From contig NZ_JBJMAV010000007.1 in NCBI RefSeq assembly GCF_046600715.1, positions 61,585-125,584 on the forward strand: DNA of 64,000 bases, read 5' to 3'. Shown here one piece after another: positions 17,313-25,200 of this stretch. Both the position numbers and the translations under genes were made by a program. Under the pieces are notes generated by a model. That model saw nothing but the letters and a program-made list of their open reading frames with translations, had not been told where the DNA came from and did not search any database. This stretch comes from Lysobacter_C viscosus. GTDB taxonomy: Bacteria > Pseudomonadota > Gammaproteobacteria > Xanthomonadales > Xanthomonadaceae. Position 1 is the first letter of the stretch; each line of letters opens with the position of its first letter.

Positions 17313-17855
17313 ATGAATCTGCGACCCTACCTTGACCAGCGTCCCCGCCTGGGCGCTCGCGTGTACGTCGACCCCGCCGCCAGCGTCATCGGCGACGTGG
17401 AACTGGCCGACGATGTCTCGATCTGGCCCGGCTGCGTGGTCCGCGGCGACGTCAACTTCATCCGCATCGGCGCGCGCACCAATATCCAGGACGGCACCGT
17501 GGTCCATGTCAGCCACGACGGCCCGCACGCCCGGCTCGGCGGCTTCGCCACGGTGATCGGCGAGGACGTGACCATCGGCCACAAGGCGATCGTGCACGCC
17601 TGCCGCATCGGCGATGCGGCATTGATCGGCATGGGCGCGATCGTGCTCGACGGTGCGGTGGTGGAACCCCACGGCTTCGTCGGCGCCGGCGCGGTGGTGC
17701 CGCCCGGCAAGACCGTCGGCCGCGGCGAGCTGTGGCTGGGCAACCCGGCGCGCAAGGTGCGCATGCTGTCGGAGGCGGATATCGAAGGGTTGTACTACTC
17801 GGCGCAGCACTACGTGCGCTTGAAGAACCGGTACCTGGGGATCGACGCGGCCTGA
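17313..17855 (+). CDS. Gamma-class carbonic anhydrase family protein (YrdA type)
   Basis: Left-handed beta-helix protein of 180 residues with many hexapeptide repeats (IGDVELADDVSIWPG, VIGEDVTIGHKAIVHAC). Metal-binding histidines are visible in VVHVSHDG and GHKAIVHAC, as in gamma carbonic anhydrases. YrdA-like members are widespread and their activity is often unproven, so the role could be CO2/bicarbonate exchange or metal storage. It is a single gene whose 3' side runs into a REP pair. Confidence 0.88.
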   Translation: MNLRPYLDQRPRLGARVYVDPAASVIGDVELADDVSIWPGCVVRGDVNFIRIGARTNIQDGTVVHVSHDGPHARLGGFATVIGEDVTIGHKAIVHACRIGDAALIGMGAIVLDGAVVEPHGFVGAGAVVPPGKTVGRGELWLGNPARKVRMLSEADIEGLYYSAQHYVRLKNRYLGIDAA

Positions 17856-17930
17856 GGCGCAATGCCGGTCCTGCCGGAGCGGCTGCAGCCGCGATGCTCT
17901 TTCCCCTCGGTACGAAAGTCCGGGGGCCTT

Positions 17931-18001
17931 TTGTAGGAGCGACGTGAGTCGCGACCCACCGGCCGCCCGGGTTGCGATCGCGACTCACGTCGCTCCTACA
18001 A
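17931..18001. repeat. Inverted pair of GTAG-type REP elements
   Basis: Two 24-base arms (17931-17954 and 17978-18001) are perfect reverse complements, separated by 23 bases. Each arm starts TTGTAGGAGCGACG and contains its own GCGAC/GTCGC palindrome. The right arm supplies the stop codon of the YkgJ-type gene. A degenerate copy (CCGGAGCGGCTGCAGCCGCG) lies at about 17874-17893. Confidence 0.9.
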
Positions 18002-18371
18002 CGGCCTCGGCTTCATGCTCATGCCGTGGCACGGGTGCCGAAGGGCTTCGCGGCTGAAGCCGCTCCTGCAGTGGCGTTGGGTCCACCAGCAGCGACACCT
18101 CGGGCCGGGTGAGCGTTTCCAGTTCCGCCAGCCGCGCCAGGGCATCGCCGCGGTCGCGGCCGCACATGTCGTCGGAGGGGCGCAGCGACGCACAAAAGGC
18201 GGGCCGTTCGGCTCGACCGAACAGCTGGCAGCGCAGGTGGTCGTCCAGTTGCACGCAGGGAATGCCGGCGGGCTTTCCGTGCGGCATGCCCGGGATCGGC
18301 GAGGTGATCGACGGTGCGATGCAGCAGGCGGCGCAGCCGGTGCGACAGTCAGGAGCGGGCCGGGTGTTCAC
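17985..18371 (-). CDS. YkgJ-family cysteine cluster protein
   Basis: Protein of 128 residues with the cysteine pattern of the family: PDCRTGCAACCIAP, then IPCVQL, LRCQLF, FCASLRPS and MCG, likely ligands for zinc or an iron-sulphur cluster. The start is taken as GTG at 18371, since no ATG lies in frame just upstream. The family core ends near residue 94 (LETLTRP); the remaining 30 or so residues are encoded by REP DNA (18048-18071 and 17985-18001) and end in a REP-supplied TGA. That tail is probably not ancestral. The gene follows aroE by 34 bases in the same direction. Confidence 0.75.
   Translation of the reverse strand: MNTRPAPDCRTGCAACCIAPSITSPIPGMPHGKPAGIPCVQLDDHLRCQLFGRAERPAFCASLRPSDDMCGRDRGDALARLAELETLTRPEVSLLVDPTPLQERLQPRSPSAPVPRHEHEAEAVVGAT
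18048..18071. repeat. REP element (GGCTGAAGCC subtype)
   Basis: TCGCGGCTGAAGCCGCTCC followed by TGCAG; a single unit in reverse orientation, lying within the 3' coding end of the YkgJ-type gene. Confidence 0.8.
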
Positions 18372-18405
18372 ATCGACGCCTGCAACGCGTGACCGTAACG
18401 CCGAT

Positions 18406-19251
18406 TCAATCGGCGGTGACCAGCACGTCCTGCTGCTCGCGCAGCATTGCGTATACCGGGTCCGTGTCCGGATGCACGCCGTGCCAGCGAAGGAAGCTCT
18501 CGGCCGCCTGCTCGACCAGCATGCCGAGGCCGTCGATGGTCCGGTCGGCGCCCGATGCACGCGCCCACGACAGGAACCCGATCGCCGCCTCGCCGTAGCT
18601 CAGGTCGACCGCGTCGCCGCGCGGTGCGAACAGGCCGCCGGGCAGGTCCAGCGGGGTGCCGACGCGCGCGGCCGAGGTCGCATTGATCACCAGGTCGAAC
18701 ACGCCCAGGGTGCCGACGTCGCTGAGGTAGCGCGGGTGCACGCGGCCGGGCTCGCCGAGCGCGTCGGCGAGCGCATCGACGTGGCTGCCGGTGCGGTTGA
18801 CGATGAACAGGTCTTCCACGCCTGCGTCCAACAACGCCGGGGCGACCCCGTGGGCGGCCCCGCCCGCCCCGATCAGCAGGGCACGGCGCCCGCGCAGGTC
18901 CTGGCCGTGGCGCTCGGTGAGATCGCGCACCAGGCCGGCGCCATCGGTGTTGTCGCCTTCCCAGCCGGTGTTCGTGCGGACCAGCGTGTTGACCGCGCCG
19001 GCGCGACGGGCTCGCTCGCTCAGGTGCTGGCAGATGGCGGCGGCGCGTGCCTTGTGCGGCAGGGTGACATTCGCGCCGCGGCCGCCCTCGGCGGCGAACT
19101 CCGCCAGCACTGCGTCGAAGCGCCCGCAACCGGCGTCGATCGCGGTGTACTCCAGCGCGATGCCGGTCTGCTGGCCGAATGCGGCATGGATGCGGGGCGA
19201 CAGCGAGTGGGCCACGGGGTGGCCGATCACGGCGTAGCGGACTCGGGACAT
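18406..19251 (-). CDS. aroE: Shikimate dehydrogenase
   Basis: NADP-dependent enzyme of 281 residues reducing 3-dehydroshikimate to shikimate. It shows HPVAHSLSPRIH (substrate site), NVTLPHK with the catalytic lysine, NTDGAGLVRDL with the partner aspartate, the nucleotide loop GAGGAAHGV, NRT, and the C-terminal GLGMLVEQAA. The ATG at 19251 gives the canonical N-terminus. It supplies the chorismate branch that also feeds the chorismatase 2 kb away, though nothing shows joint control. Confidence 0.95.
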   Translation of the reverse strand: MSRVRYAVIGHPVAHSLSPRIHAAFGQQTGIALEYTAIDAGCGRFDAVLAEFAAEGGRGANVTLPHKARAAAICQHLSERARRAGAVNTLVRTNTGWEGDNTDGAGLVRDLTERHGQDLRGRRALLIGAGGAAHGVAPALLDAGVEDLFIVNRTGSHVDALADALGEPGRVHPRYLSDVGTLGVFDLVINATSAARVGTPLDLPGGLFAPRGDAVDLSYGEAAIGFLSWARASGADRTIDGLGMLVEQAAESFLRWHGVHPDTDPVYAMLREQQDVLVTAD

Positions 19252-19502
19252 CGGACACCTCGCTGGACGGATGGGAGGCACGGGGCCCGGGCCGGCACGC
19301 TTGGACCGGGGCCGCGGCGACGACCTGCACGACACGCCGCGCCGCGGCGCTTTGAGTCTACCCGGCCGCGCACCGGCGCCGGCGCGGCCCGCGCAGTGAT
19401 CGAAGCCGCCACGCGCGCACGGCCCGGGGCGCAGGCAGCGGCGTGCGTCTCGCACCACGGCGGACGATGGTTGCGTCCGCCCACGTGGTGACCCGCCGCA
19501 CC

Positions 19503-20492
19503 TCAGCCCTCGCGAAGCCAGCGGGCGGCATCCATCGCGTAGTAGGTCAGCACCGCATCGGCACCGGCGCGCCGGATCGACACCAGCGCCTCCAGCGCGC
19601 AGGCGCGTTCGTCGAGCCAGCCGTTCTGCGCAGCGGCCTTGAGCATCGCGTACTCGCCACTGACCTGGTAGACGAAGGTCGGCACGCCAAAGGCATCCTT
19701 CACCCGCCGCACGATGTCCAGGTACGGCAGGCCCGGCTTGACCATCACCATGTCGGCCCCTTCGTCCAGGTCGAGTTCGACCTCGCGCAGCGCCTCGTCG
19801 GTGTTGGCCGGGTCCATCTGGTAGGTGGTCTTGTCGGCCTTGCCCAGCGCCGAAGCGCTGCCGACCGCGTCGCGGAACGGGCCGTAGAACGCGCTGGCGT
19901 ACTTGGCGCTGTAGGCCAGGATGCGGGTGTGGACGTGGCCGTCCATCTCCAGCGCACCGCGCACCTGGCCGATGCGCCCGTCCATCATGTCGCTGGGGGC
20001 GACGATGTCGGCACCGGCGGCCGCGTGCGACAGCGCCTGCCGGACCAGCGCCTCGACGGTGGCGTCGTTGAGCACGTAGCCGGCGTCATCCAGCAGGCCG
20101 TCCTGGCCGTGCGAGGTGTACGGGTCCAGCGCGACGTCGGTGATCACGCCCAGCTGCGGGAAGCGCTGCTTGAGCGCGACCACCGCACGCTGCACCAGCC
20201 CGTCGTCGGCCCAGGCCGCCTCGGCGGTGGTCGACTTGGCGTCGGGCGCGGTGACCGGGAACAGCGCCAGTGCCGGGATGCCGAGCCCGCTGGCCTGCTC
20301 GGCCACGCGCAACAGGTCGTCGATGCCGATGCGCTCCACGCCCGGCATCGAGGCGACCTGCTCGCGCTGCGCGTGTTCGTGCACGAACACCGGGTAGATG
20401 AGGTCGTCGGCGGTCAGGACCGTCTCGCGCATCAACCGGCGCGAGAACCCGTCGCGGCGCATCCGCCGCGGGCGCGTGTAGGGGTAGCTCAT
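19503..20492 (-). CDS. hemB: Delta-aminolevulinic acid dehydratase (porphobilinogen synthase)
   Basis: Joins two 5-aminolevulinate molecules to porphobilinogen in heme synthesis. 329 residues. Conserved segments are RRLMRETVLTADDLIYPVFV, DVALDPYTSHGQDG, the Schiff-base lysines in SAKYASAFYGPFR and MVKPGLPYLD, and YQVSGEYAM. The metal region has aspartate residues instead of the cysteines of zinc-dependent forms, so it is probably the Mg-type. TAGAAT lies eight bases before the ATG and no ribosome site is seen. It is a single gene; hemF is at 48 kb. Confidence 0.96.
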   Translation of the reverse strand: MSYPYTRPRRMRRDGFSRRLMRETVLTADDLIYPVFVHEHAQREQVASMPGVERIGIDDLLRVAEQASGLGIPALALFPVTAPDAKSTTAEAAWADDGLVQRAVVALKQRFPQLGVITDVALDPYTSHGQDGLLDDAGYVLNDATVEALVRQALSHAAAGADIVAPSDMMDGRIGQVRGALEMDGHVHTRILAYSAKYASAFYGPFRDAVGSASALGKADKTTYQMDPANTDEALREVELDLDEGADMVMVKPGLPYLDIVRRVKDAFGVPTFVYQVSGEYAMLKAAAQNGWLDERACALEALVSIRRAGADAVLTYYAMDAARWLREG

Positions 20493-20550
20493 GGAGCGCG
20501 ATTCTACGCCCGGGCCGGCGGTGGGGCCGCGTCGCGCCTGGATCGGCGCC

Positions 20551-20578
20551 AACAACAAAGCCGGGCATTGCCCGGCTT
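20551..20578 (-). terminator. Rho-independent terminator
   Basis: Stem AAGCCGGGCA/TGCCCGGCTT with a one- to three-base loop; minus-strand tail TTGTTGTT. It ends the small membrane-protein gene at 20620 and lies ahead of hemB. Confidence 0.8.
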
Positions 20579-20619
20579 CCCGTTTCGTTCCTGCACGTGA
20601 TCGTGCAGGGGGGGCGAGC

Positions 20620-20868
20620 TCAGATCACCCCGCCGCCCAGGCTCAGCCGGGCGATGCCGACCACGATCACGATCGCATTGAGCACCAGGCCGGCCTTGGC
20701 GCGGCCCCGGTTCTCGGACCGGGTGATGGCGATGCCGATGGCGCCGATGATCGCCCCGATGGCGGCGAACGGGATCAGGAACCAGTTGCCCCACCCCAGC
20801 AACGGGATCAGCGCGATCACCATCCAGACCATCGCGACGATGCCCCACAGCAGGCTGATCAGCCCCAT
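20620..20868 (-). CDS. Small membrane protein, unknown
   Basis: Protein of 82 residues that is almost entirely hydrophobic: segments at about 2-22 and 26-48 (WFLIPFAAIGAIIGAIGIAI), a short basic loop (RSENRGRAKAG), and 58-78 (LVLNAIVIVVGIARLSLGG). This resembles the many DUF4190-like small proteins, but no firm family is recognised. The ribosome site GGAGGAGA lies shortly before the ATG, which fixes the start. It is monocistronic, with a strong terminator downstream. Confidence 0.75.
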   Translation of the reverse strand: MGLISLLWGIVAMVWMVIALIPLLGWGNWFLIPFAAIGAIIGAIGIAITRSENRGRAKAGLVLNAIVIVVGIARLSLGGGVI

Positions 20869-20987
20869 CGTGTCTCCTCCACTCCCGGCCGGTGCGGCCT
20901 TCGATGCGCCAAGACTAGTGGCTGCGGGGCCGCCTGCAAAACGCGGCGCGCGGCGCCGGCCTGCGTCGCGGGACTTCTGCCAGACCT

Positions 20988-22031
20988 CTAACCGGCGACG
21001 TCCCCGTCCATCGCGGCGCCGTGCACGCCATCGATCTCGATGCGCAACTCGCGCCGGCAGATCGCCGCATGCAGCACCACGCGCTTCACCGCCGGGTCCA
21101 GGCGTGCGTCCAGCAGCGTCCGCACGCGTGCCATTTCCGAGGCGTCGCGCACGTAGACCTTCAGCCACGTGTCCGCACCGAAGTGCGCGGGCAGGTGAGG
21201 TGCACGCGCGCGCGCGGCCACCAGCAGGCTGTCGAAGTTGGCCAGGGTCTCGTCCAGCTGGGCGGCGACGCAGTCCGCGTGCCGCGACTCATGGCCCACC
21301 ACCGCGGCGGTGCCCGACAGCAGCAACGGCATGGCGCTGCCCGCCGGCGGCAGCATCGCGCGGGCGAAGCTCGGCGGCTGCGGCCCGTACTGGCGGGGAT
21401 AGCGGTAGGCACTGACCTGGCGGGGGTTCTCCAGCGGCACGCCGGCCACGCGCGCAGCCAGCAGGAACACCTGCAGCCGGCGCACGCCGTCTACCCGGCC
21501 GATGGCCGTGGCCGCCGGCAACGCGCCCGGGTCGAACGCACCCAGCCCGCGCGCCCGGCCGACACAGAAGCGGCGGTAGCGCTCCGCATCGCCCTCGCCG
21601 GCGGTGATGCCGTCCAGGTAGTTCCACATACGCAGCAGGTGCGGGTATCCGCGCGCATCGGCGAACGCCGAGAGCCCTGCGTAGGCCGTCTTCGCGGCCC
21701 GCTCGATGTCGTCATCGCGCGTGTCCTCCGCCAACGCCTGCTCGTCGACCTCCATTGCCGCGAACAGCAGCGCGCCATCGTCCGACCACGCGACCGCGCC
21801 GTCGCGACCGCATCGCACGGGGGCGTGGCCGCGCCAGACCTCCAGCGGCGCAGGGCCACCGGGTTCCAGCGCGACCCGCAGGTAGCGAGGATCCCCGTTT
21901 TCCGGTGCAGCGGATCCGAAACCGAACACTGCCAGCACGCGGTCGTCGTCCAGCAGCGCCGGCAACGGGACCTGGCTGTAGTCGACGCGAAGCCGCGGCA
22001 GGTCGGGCGCCCGGACCGGCAGTGCGCTCAT
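20988..22031 (-). CDS. xanB2: Chorismatase of the XanB2/FkbO/Hyg5 family
   Basis: Protein of 347 residues matching bifunctional chorismatases. In Xanthomonas, XanB2 turns chorismate into 3- and 4-hydroxybenzoate, precursors of xanthomonadin and ubiquinone. Family segments seen are LRMWNYLDGI, YRRFCVGRARGL, LENPRQVSAYRYPRQYGP, FARAM, LLLSGTAAVVGHESRH and the C-terminal LKVYVRD. It diverges from the ACP gene across 220 bases that probably hold both promoters. No aromatic ammonia lyase is present, so this should be the source of the polyene starter. The ATG at 22031 suits the family start; the upstream reading is low-complexity. Confidence 0.88.
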   Translation of the reverse strand: MSALPVRAPDLPRLRVDYSQVPLPALLDDDRVLAVFGFGSAAPENGDPRYLRVALEPGGPAPLEVWRGHAPVRCGRDGAVAWSDDGALLFAAMEVDEQALAEDTRDDDIERAAKTAYAGLSAFADARGYPHLLRMWNYLDGITAGEGDAERYRRFCVGRARGLGAFDPGALPAATAIGRVDGVRRLQVFLLAARVAGVPLENPRQVSAYRYPRQYGPQPPSFARAMLPPAGSAMPLLLSGTAAVVGHESRHADCVAAQLDETLANFDSLLVAARARAPHLPAHFGADTWLKVYVRDASEMARVRTLLDARLDPAVKRVVLHAAICRRELRIEIDGVHGAAMDGDVAG

Positions 22032-22252
22032 GGCGCTCCCCGGGTGGCAGCGCGAGCAGGCTTCGACGGGTCGACGCGGGATTCCGGCGCAGGGCGACTG
22101 CGGCGACCGGCAGCGACCCCGGGACCGGCGGCAGCGGCCGGCACGCATCGGTGGTTCATCCGCCCATGATAGCCGGGCCCCGCGCGCCCGGTGCTTGCAC
22201 GCGGGCGCCCGATGCCGGATCGTGGCGCCCCGAAATGTCTCCGGACCGCCCG

Positions 22253-22522
22253 ATGTCTGAACAGAGCACCGCCGAACGCGAGCTGGCCGAACTGCTGGTC
22301 GAGAGCCTGAACCTCGAGGGCGTCGATCCGGCCGGCATCGACCCGGAGGCGCCGCTGTTCGGTGAGGGCCTGGGGCTGGATTCGATCGATGCGCTGGAGC
22401 TGGCGCTGGCCGTGTCCAAGCGTTACGGCTTCCAGCTGCGTTCCGACAGCGACGAGAACCGCCGCATCTTCGGTTCGCTGCGGGCGCTGTCGGCGCACGT
22501 CGAGCAGCACAAGACCGCCTGA
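22253..22522 (+). CDS. Acyl carrier protein of the aryl-polyene cluster
   Basis: Carrier protein of 89 residues. The phosphopantetheine serine is in GLGLDSIDALELALA, near residue 43. It is acidic and helical as expected. A start six codons earlier (ATG 22235) is possible. It heads the plus-strand pigment genes and corresponds to XanC of Xanthomonas. Only one ACP is visible here, whereas many aryl-polyene clusters carry two. Confidence 0.88.
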   Translation: MSEQSTAERELAELLVESLNLEGVDPAGIDPEAPLFGEGLGLDSIDALELALAVSKRYGFQLRSDSDENRRIFGSLRALSAHVEQHKTA

Positions 22523-22591
22523 GCACCTCGCCCCGGTGCCGCGGTTCTCCTGCCACCGCACCGCCGCGGACGATCGCGACGCGACCCTTCG

Positions 22592-23281
22592 ATGACCGGA
22601 ACCGTGCTCCGCATCGCCCTGCTGGTGGCCTACCCGCTGCTGGCGCACTGGGCCAGTGCGGGCGGTGGCGCGCTGGCCGCGGTGCTGGCCCTGCTCGACC
22701 TGGTGGCGCTGGTGCTGGCCGACGCCCTGCTGCGTCCACGCGCCTGGGCCTGGGCGGTACTGGTCGCCAGTGCCGCCGCGCTGTGGCTGCTGCTGGACAC
22801 CCCGTGGCCGGCACTGCTGCTGTTGGCACCGCCGATCCTGTTCACCGGGTTGCTGGCATGGCTGTTCGGACGCAGCCTGGCCTCGCCACGGGGTGCACTG
22901 ATCACCCGGATCGTGTCGGCGCTCGAGCGCCTGGCACCCGCGGAACTCCCCCCCGACCTGCTGCGCTATTCGCGCGGCCTCACCGCGGCATGGGCGCTGG
23001 TACTGGCACTGCTGACGGTGGCCAACGGCGTGCTGGCGCTGGTGGTGGTGCCCGACGGCGTGTTCGCCACGCTGGGCATGGCCTCGCCGTGGCCAGTATC
23101 GCAGGAGGCCGGCTCGCTGTTCGCCAACATCCTCAACTACGGTGTCCTGGGGGTGTTCTTCATCGGCGAGTACGTGCTGCGGCACCGCCTGTTCCGCGAC
23201 CGCCCGTACCGCAACTTCGTCGACTTCCTGCGCCAGATGGGAGCGTTGGGGCCGGGGTTCTGGAAGGACCTGTTGCGGTAG
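22592..23281 (+). CDS. Aryl-polyene cluster membrane protein (COG4648 type)
   Basis: Integral membrane protein of 229 residues with about six hydrophobic segments (for example 3-22, 28-45, 49-75, 130-152 and 170-190) and a conserved C-terminus (RPYRNFVDFLRQMG). Homologues sit beside the ACP in aryl-polyene clusters and are often mislabelled as DNA gyrase subunit B or ketosynthase; nothing in the sequence supports either name. Its role is unknown, perhaps membrane assembly of the polyene complex. It starts 69 bases after the ACP stop and is followed by a hairpin-rich repeat region. Confidence 0.82.
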   Translation: MTGTVLRIALLVAYPLLAHWASAGGGALAAVLALLDLVALVLADALLRPRAWAWAVLVASAAALWLLLDTPWPALLLLAPPILFTGLLAWLFGRSLASPRGALITRIVSALERLAPAELPPDLLRYSRGLTAAWALVLALLTVANGVLALVVVPDGVFATLGMASPWPVSQEAGSLFANILNYGVLGVFFIGEYVLRHRLFRDRPYRNFVDFLRQMGALGPGFWKDLLR

Positions 23282-23310
23282 CCGGCGCGGCAACCGTCGC
23301 TACGCACCGC

Positions 23311-23335
23311 TTCGGGGCTGAAGCCGCTCCTACAG
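23311..23335. repeat. REP element (GGCTGAAGCC subtype)
   Basis: TTCGGGGCTGAAGCCGCTCC then TACAG, a single unit 30 bases after the membrane-protein stop. Confidence 0.8.
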
Positions 23336-23402
23336 GGCTCGGCCGTTGATCTTGCCCCTATTGGGCATCCCGGGCGCCAGCGCACCAGCCAGGCCCGGAG
23401 GG

Positions 23403-23740
23403 CGGCGCACACGGATGTGCGCCGTTTCCCGACCGAGCCATGGATGGCGAGTCGGGAAAACCGAGGCGACACCGGCGTGCCAACGGGAGGCTCGTCGGGG
23501 AAGACCCTTTCTTTTGGTGACTTTTCTTTGGGTCGGCAAAGAAAAGTTACCCGCCTTCAGGCGGAAGTATTTGATCTTGCTCCGGAAGCTCGGGAACAAC
23601 CGCAACAGCTTTCGCCTGAAGGCGAGTTACTTTCTTTGAAGCGCCAAAGAAAGGTAACCAAAGAAAGGCGCTATCCACGACAGTTCGAATACCTCGCGTG
23701 GGGCGACGCGGGGACTTTCCGACTCGGCATCCATGCCGAG
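23403..23740. repeat. Hairpin-array element inside the pigment operon
   Basis: Non-coding, locally AT-richer 340-bp block holding at least five inverted repeats: CGGCGCACA/TGTGCGCCG (23403-23424); TTTCCCGAC/GTCGGGAAA (23425-23459); a 15-bp stem with arms 23516-23530 and 23537-23551 and one G-T pair; a stem with arms 23626-23638 and 23645-23658 and one bulge; and CTCGGCAT/ATGCCGAG (23723-23740). Two copies of CGCCTGAAGGCG or its complement lie between them. Open frames crossing it look spurious. It separates the membrane-protein gene from the dehydratase gene. Confidence 0.8.
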
Positions 23741-23869
23741 GGCGGAAAGCGGCTTCAGCCGCGAAGCCGCCTCTTGCCCCTCGCCCACGCGTCCACGCAA
23801 ACCCGCACCCGCAACCCCGCCATCCGCCCGGTCGCTTATCCTGTGCGGCCGCGCTTTCCGACTCCTTCC

Positions 23870-24148
23870 ATGCGCTTCACCATCGAGCCCGACCACCCCT
23901 GCCTGCCGGGCCACTTCCCGGGGCGCCCGGTGGTGCCCGGGGTGGTGGTGCTGGACCGGGTGGTGGAGGCGATCGAGGCCGCGCATGGAGCGCTGGGACC
24001 GCTGCGCCTGCCGCAGGTCAAGTTCGTGCAGCCGCTGCTGCCGGGTGAAACCGCCGACATAGAACTGGAACCCGCCGCGCCCGGCCGCTGGCGGTTCAGG
24101 GTCCGTCGCGGCGACACGCTTCTGGCCAGCGGCGAAGTGGTCGCATGA
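23870..24148 (+). CDS. Hotdog-fold 3-hydroxyacyl-ACP dehydratase (FabZ-like)
   Basis: Short hotdog protein of 92 residues with the FabZ/FabA active-site segment HPCLPGHFPGRPVVPGVVVLDRVVEA, where the histidine of GHFPG is catalytic. The ATG at 23870 begins the domain; a longer in-frame reading upstream runs through the hairpin array and is rejected. The ATG of the acyltransferase overlaps its stop (ATGA). It probably dehydrates the 3-hydroxyacyl intermediates of polyene elongation; a second, different dehydratase is at 28134. Confidence 0.85.
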   Translation: MRFTIEPDHPCLPGHFPGRPVVPGVVVLDRVVEAIEAAHGALGPLRLPQVKFVQPLLPGETADIELEPAAPGRWRFRVRRGDTLLASGEVVA

Positions 24149-25200
24149 ACGGTGGGGGCGCGCGCGACTGGACCCGGCGACCCGAGGGCGGGGGCTGGTT
24201 CGCGCTCTGGCTGATCCGCGCCGTGGCCCGCCACGGCGGCCGTGTCCTCGGCCGTGCCTGCCTGTACCCCATCACCGGCTACTTCCTGCTGCGTCGCGCA
24301 CCGGAGCGCGCCGCCTCGCGCGCCTACCTGTCGCGTGCCCTGGGCCGGCCCGCCCGCCTGGGCGACGTCGCCCGCCACATCCACACCTTTGCCTCCACCA
24401 TCCTGGACCGGGTGTTCATGCTGAGCGGGCAGATGGAGCGGTTCGACATCCGCACCTCGGGGCTGGAAGGCCTGCACACGCAGCTCGACCGGGGCCAGGG
24501 CGTGCTGGTGTTCGGCTCGCACCTGGGCAGTTTCGACGCGCTGCGTGTGCTGGCGGCGACGCGACCGGACGTGCAGGTCCGCGTGGTGCTGGACAAGGGC
24601 CACAACCCGGCCATGACCCAGCTGCTTGACGCGCTGAACCCCGAGCTGGCGCGCACGGTCATCGACGCCGGCCAGGACGGGCCGTCGATCGTGCTGGCAA
24701 TCAAGCAGGCCACTGACCAGGGCGCCCTGGTGGCGCTGCTGGTGGACCGGGCGCGTCCCGGCGAGCCCTCGCTGCCGGCGCCGCTGCTCGGCGTGCCCGC
24801 GCCCCTTCCGGTGGCGCCCTGGCTGATCGCCGGCGCGCTCAAGGTGCCGGTCGTGCTGGCCTTCGGCCTGTACCGCGGCGGCAACCGCTACGACCTGGAT
24901 TTCGAGGTGTTCAGCGAAGGCTTGAGCATCACCCGTCATAACCGTACGGCCCAGTTGGGCGATCTTGTCGCGCGCTACGCGCTGCGGCTGGAGGAGCACG
25001 CCCGCCGGGCGCCGTTCAACTGGTTCAACTTCTACGACTTCTGGCAGACCGATGACCCACCTGCACGCACCGATGCAAAGCCCGACCCCGCGCCGTCCGC
25101 GCCCGCCGATCCGCCTGTCGCGGGCGCTGCCCCCATTGCGGATGCAGGTGCTGGCACTGCTGCTGGTACCGGTGCTGCTGGCGCCGGCCTCCGCCGCTGA
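24145..25200 (+). CDS. Lipid-A-type acyltransferase (LpxL/HtrB-like) of the pigment cluster
   Basis: Membrane-associated acyltransferase of 351 residues as read. It has an N-terminal hydrophobic region (about 60-80 residues) and the HxxxxD motif in GSHLGSFDALRVL near 129-134, followed by the VALLVDRARPG segment. In aryl-polyene clusters such enzymes are thought to attach the polyene to a lipid. The recognisable domain ends at NWFNFYDFWQ near residue 301; the last 50 residues are Pro/Ala repeats that overlap the next gene in another frame. A one-base shift there would end the protein at a TGA overlapping the next ATG, so the tail may be a frameshift artefact. Confidence 0.82.
   Translation: MNGGGARDWTRRPEGGGWFALWLIRAVARHGGRVLGRACLYPITGYFLLRRAPERAASRAYLSRALGRPARLGDVARHIHTFASTILDRVFMLSGQMERFDIRTSGLEGLHTQLDRGQGVLVFGSHLGSFDALRVLAATRPDVQVRVVLDKGHNPAMTQLLDALNPELARTVIDAGQDGPSIVLAIKQATDQGALVALLVDRARPGEPSLPAPLLGVPAPLPVAPWLIAGALKVPVVLAFGLYRGGNRYDLDFEVFSEGLSITRHNRTAQLGDLVARYALRLEEHARRAPFNWFNFYDFWQTDDPPARTDAKPDPAPSAPADPPVAGAAPIADAGAGTAAGTGAAGAGLRR

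Noticed and set aside
22592..23281. DNA gyrase subunit B or ketosynthase label for the membrane protein
   Set aside because: Those names are common for COG4648 relatives, but the protein is a small polytopic membrane protein with no GyrB or ketosynthase motif.
23330..23605. Open frame of 91 codons on the minus strand inside the hairpin array
   Set aside because: Its codons follow the inverted repeats, it is Arg/Lys-rich without domain signs, and such frames in repeat DNA are usually annotation artefacts.
23417..23869. N-terminal extension of the FabZ-like dehydratase through the hairpin array
   Set aside because: In-frame by chance; the dehydratase domain starts at ATG 23870, and the upstream codons encode repeat hairpins unlike any family member.
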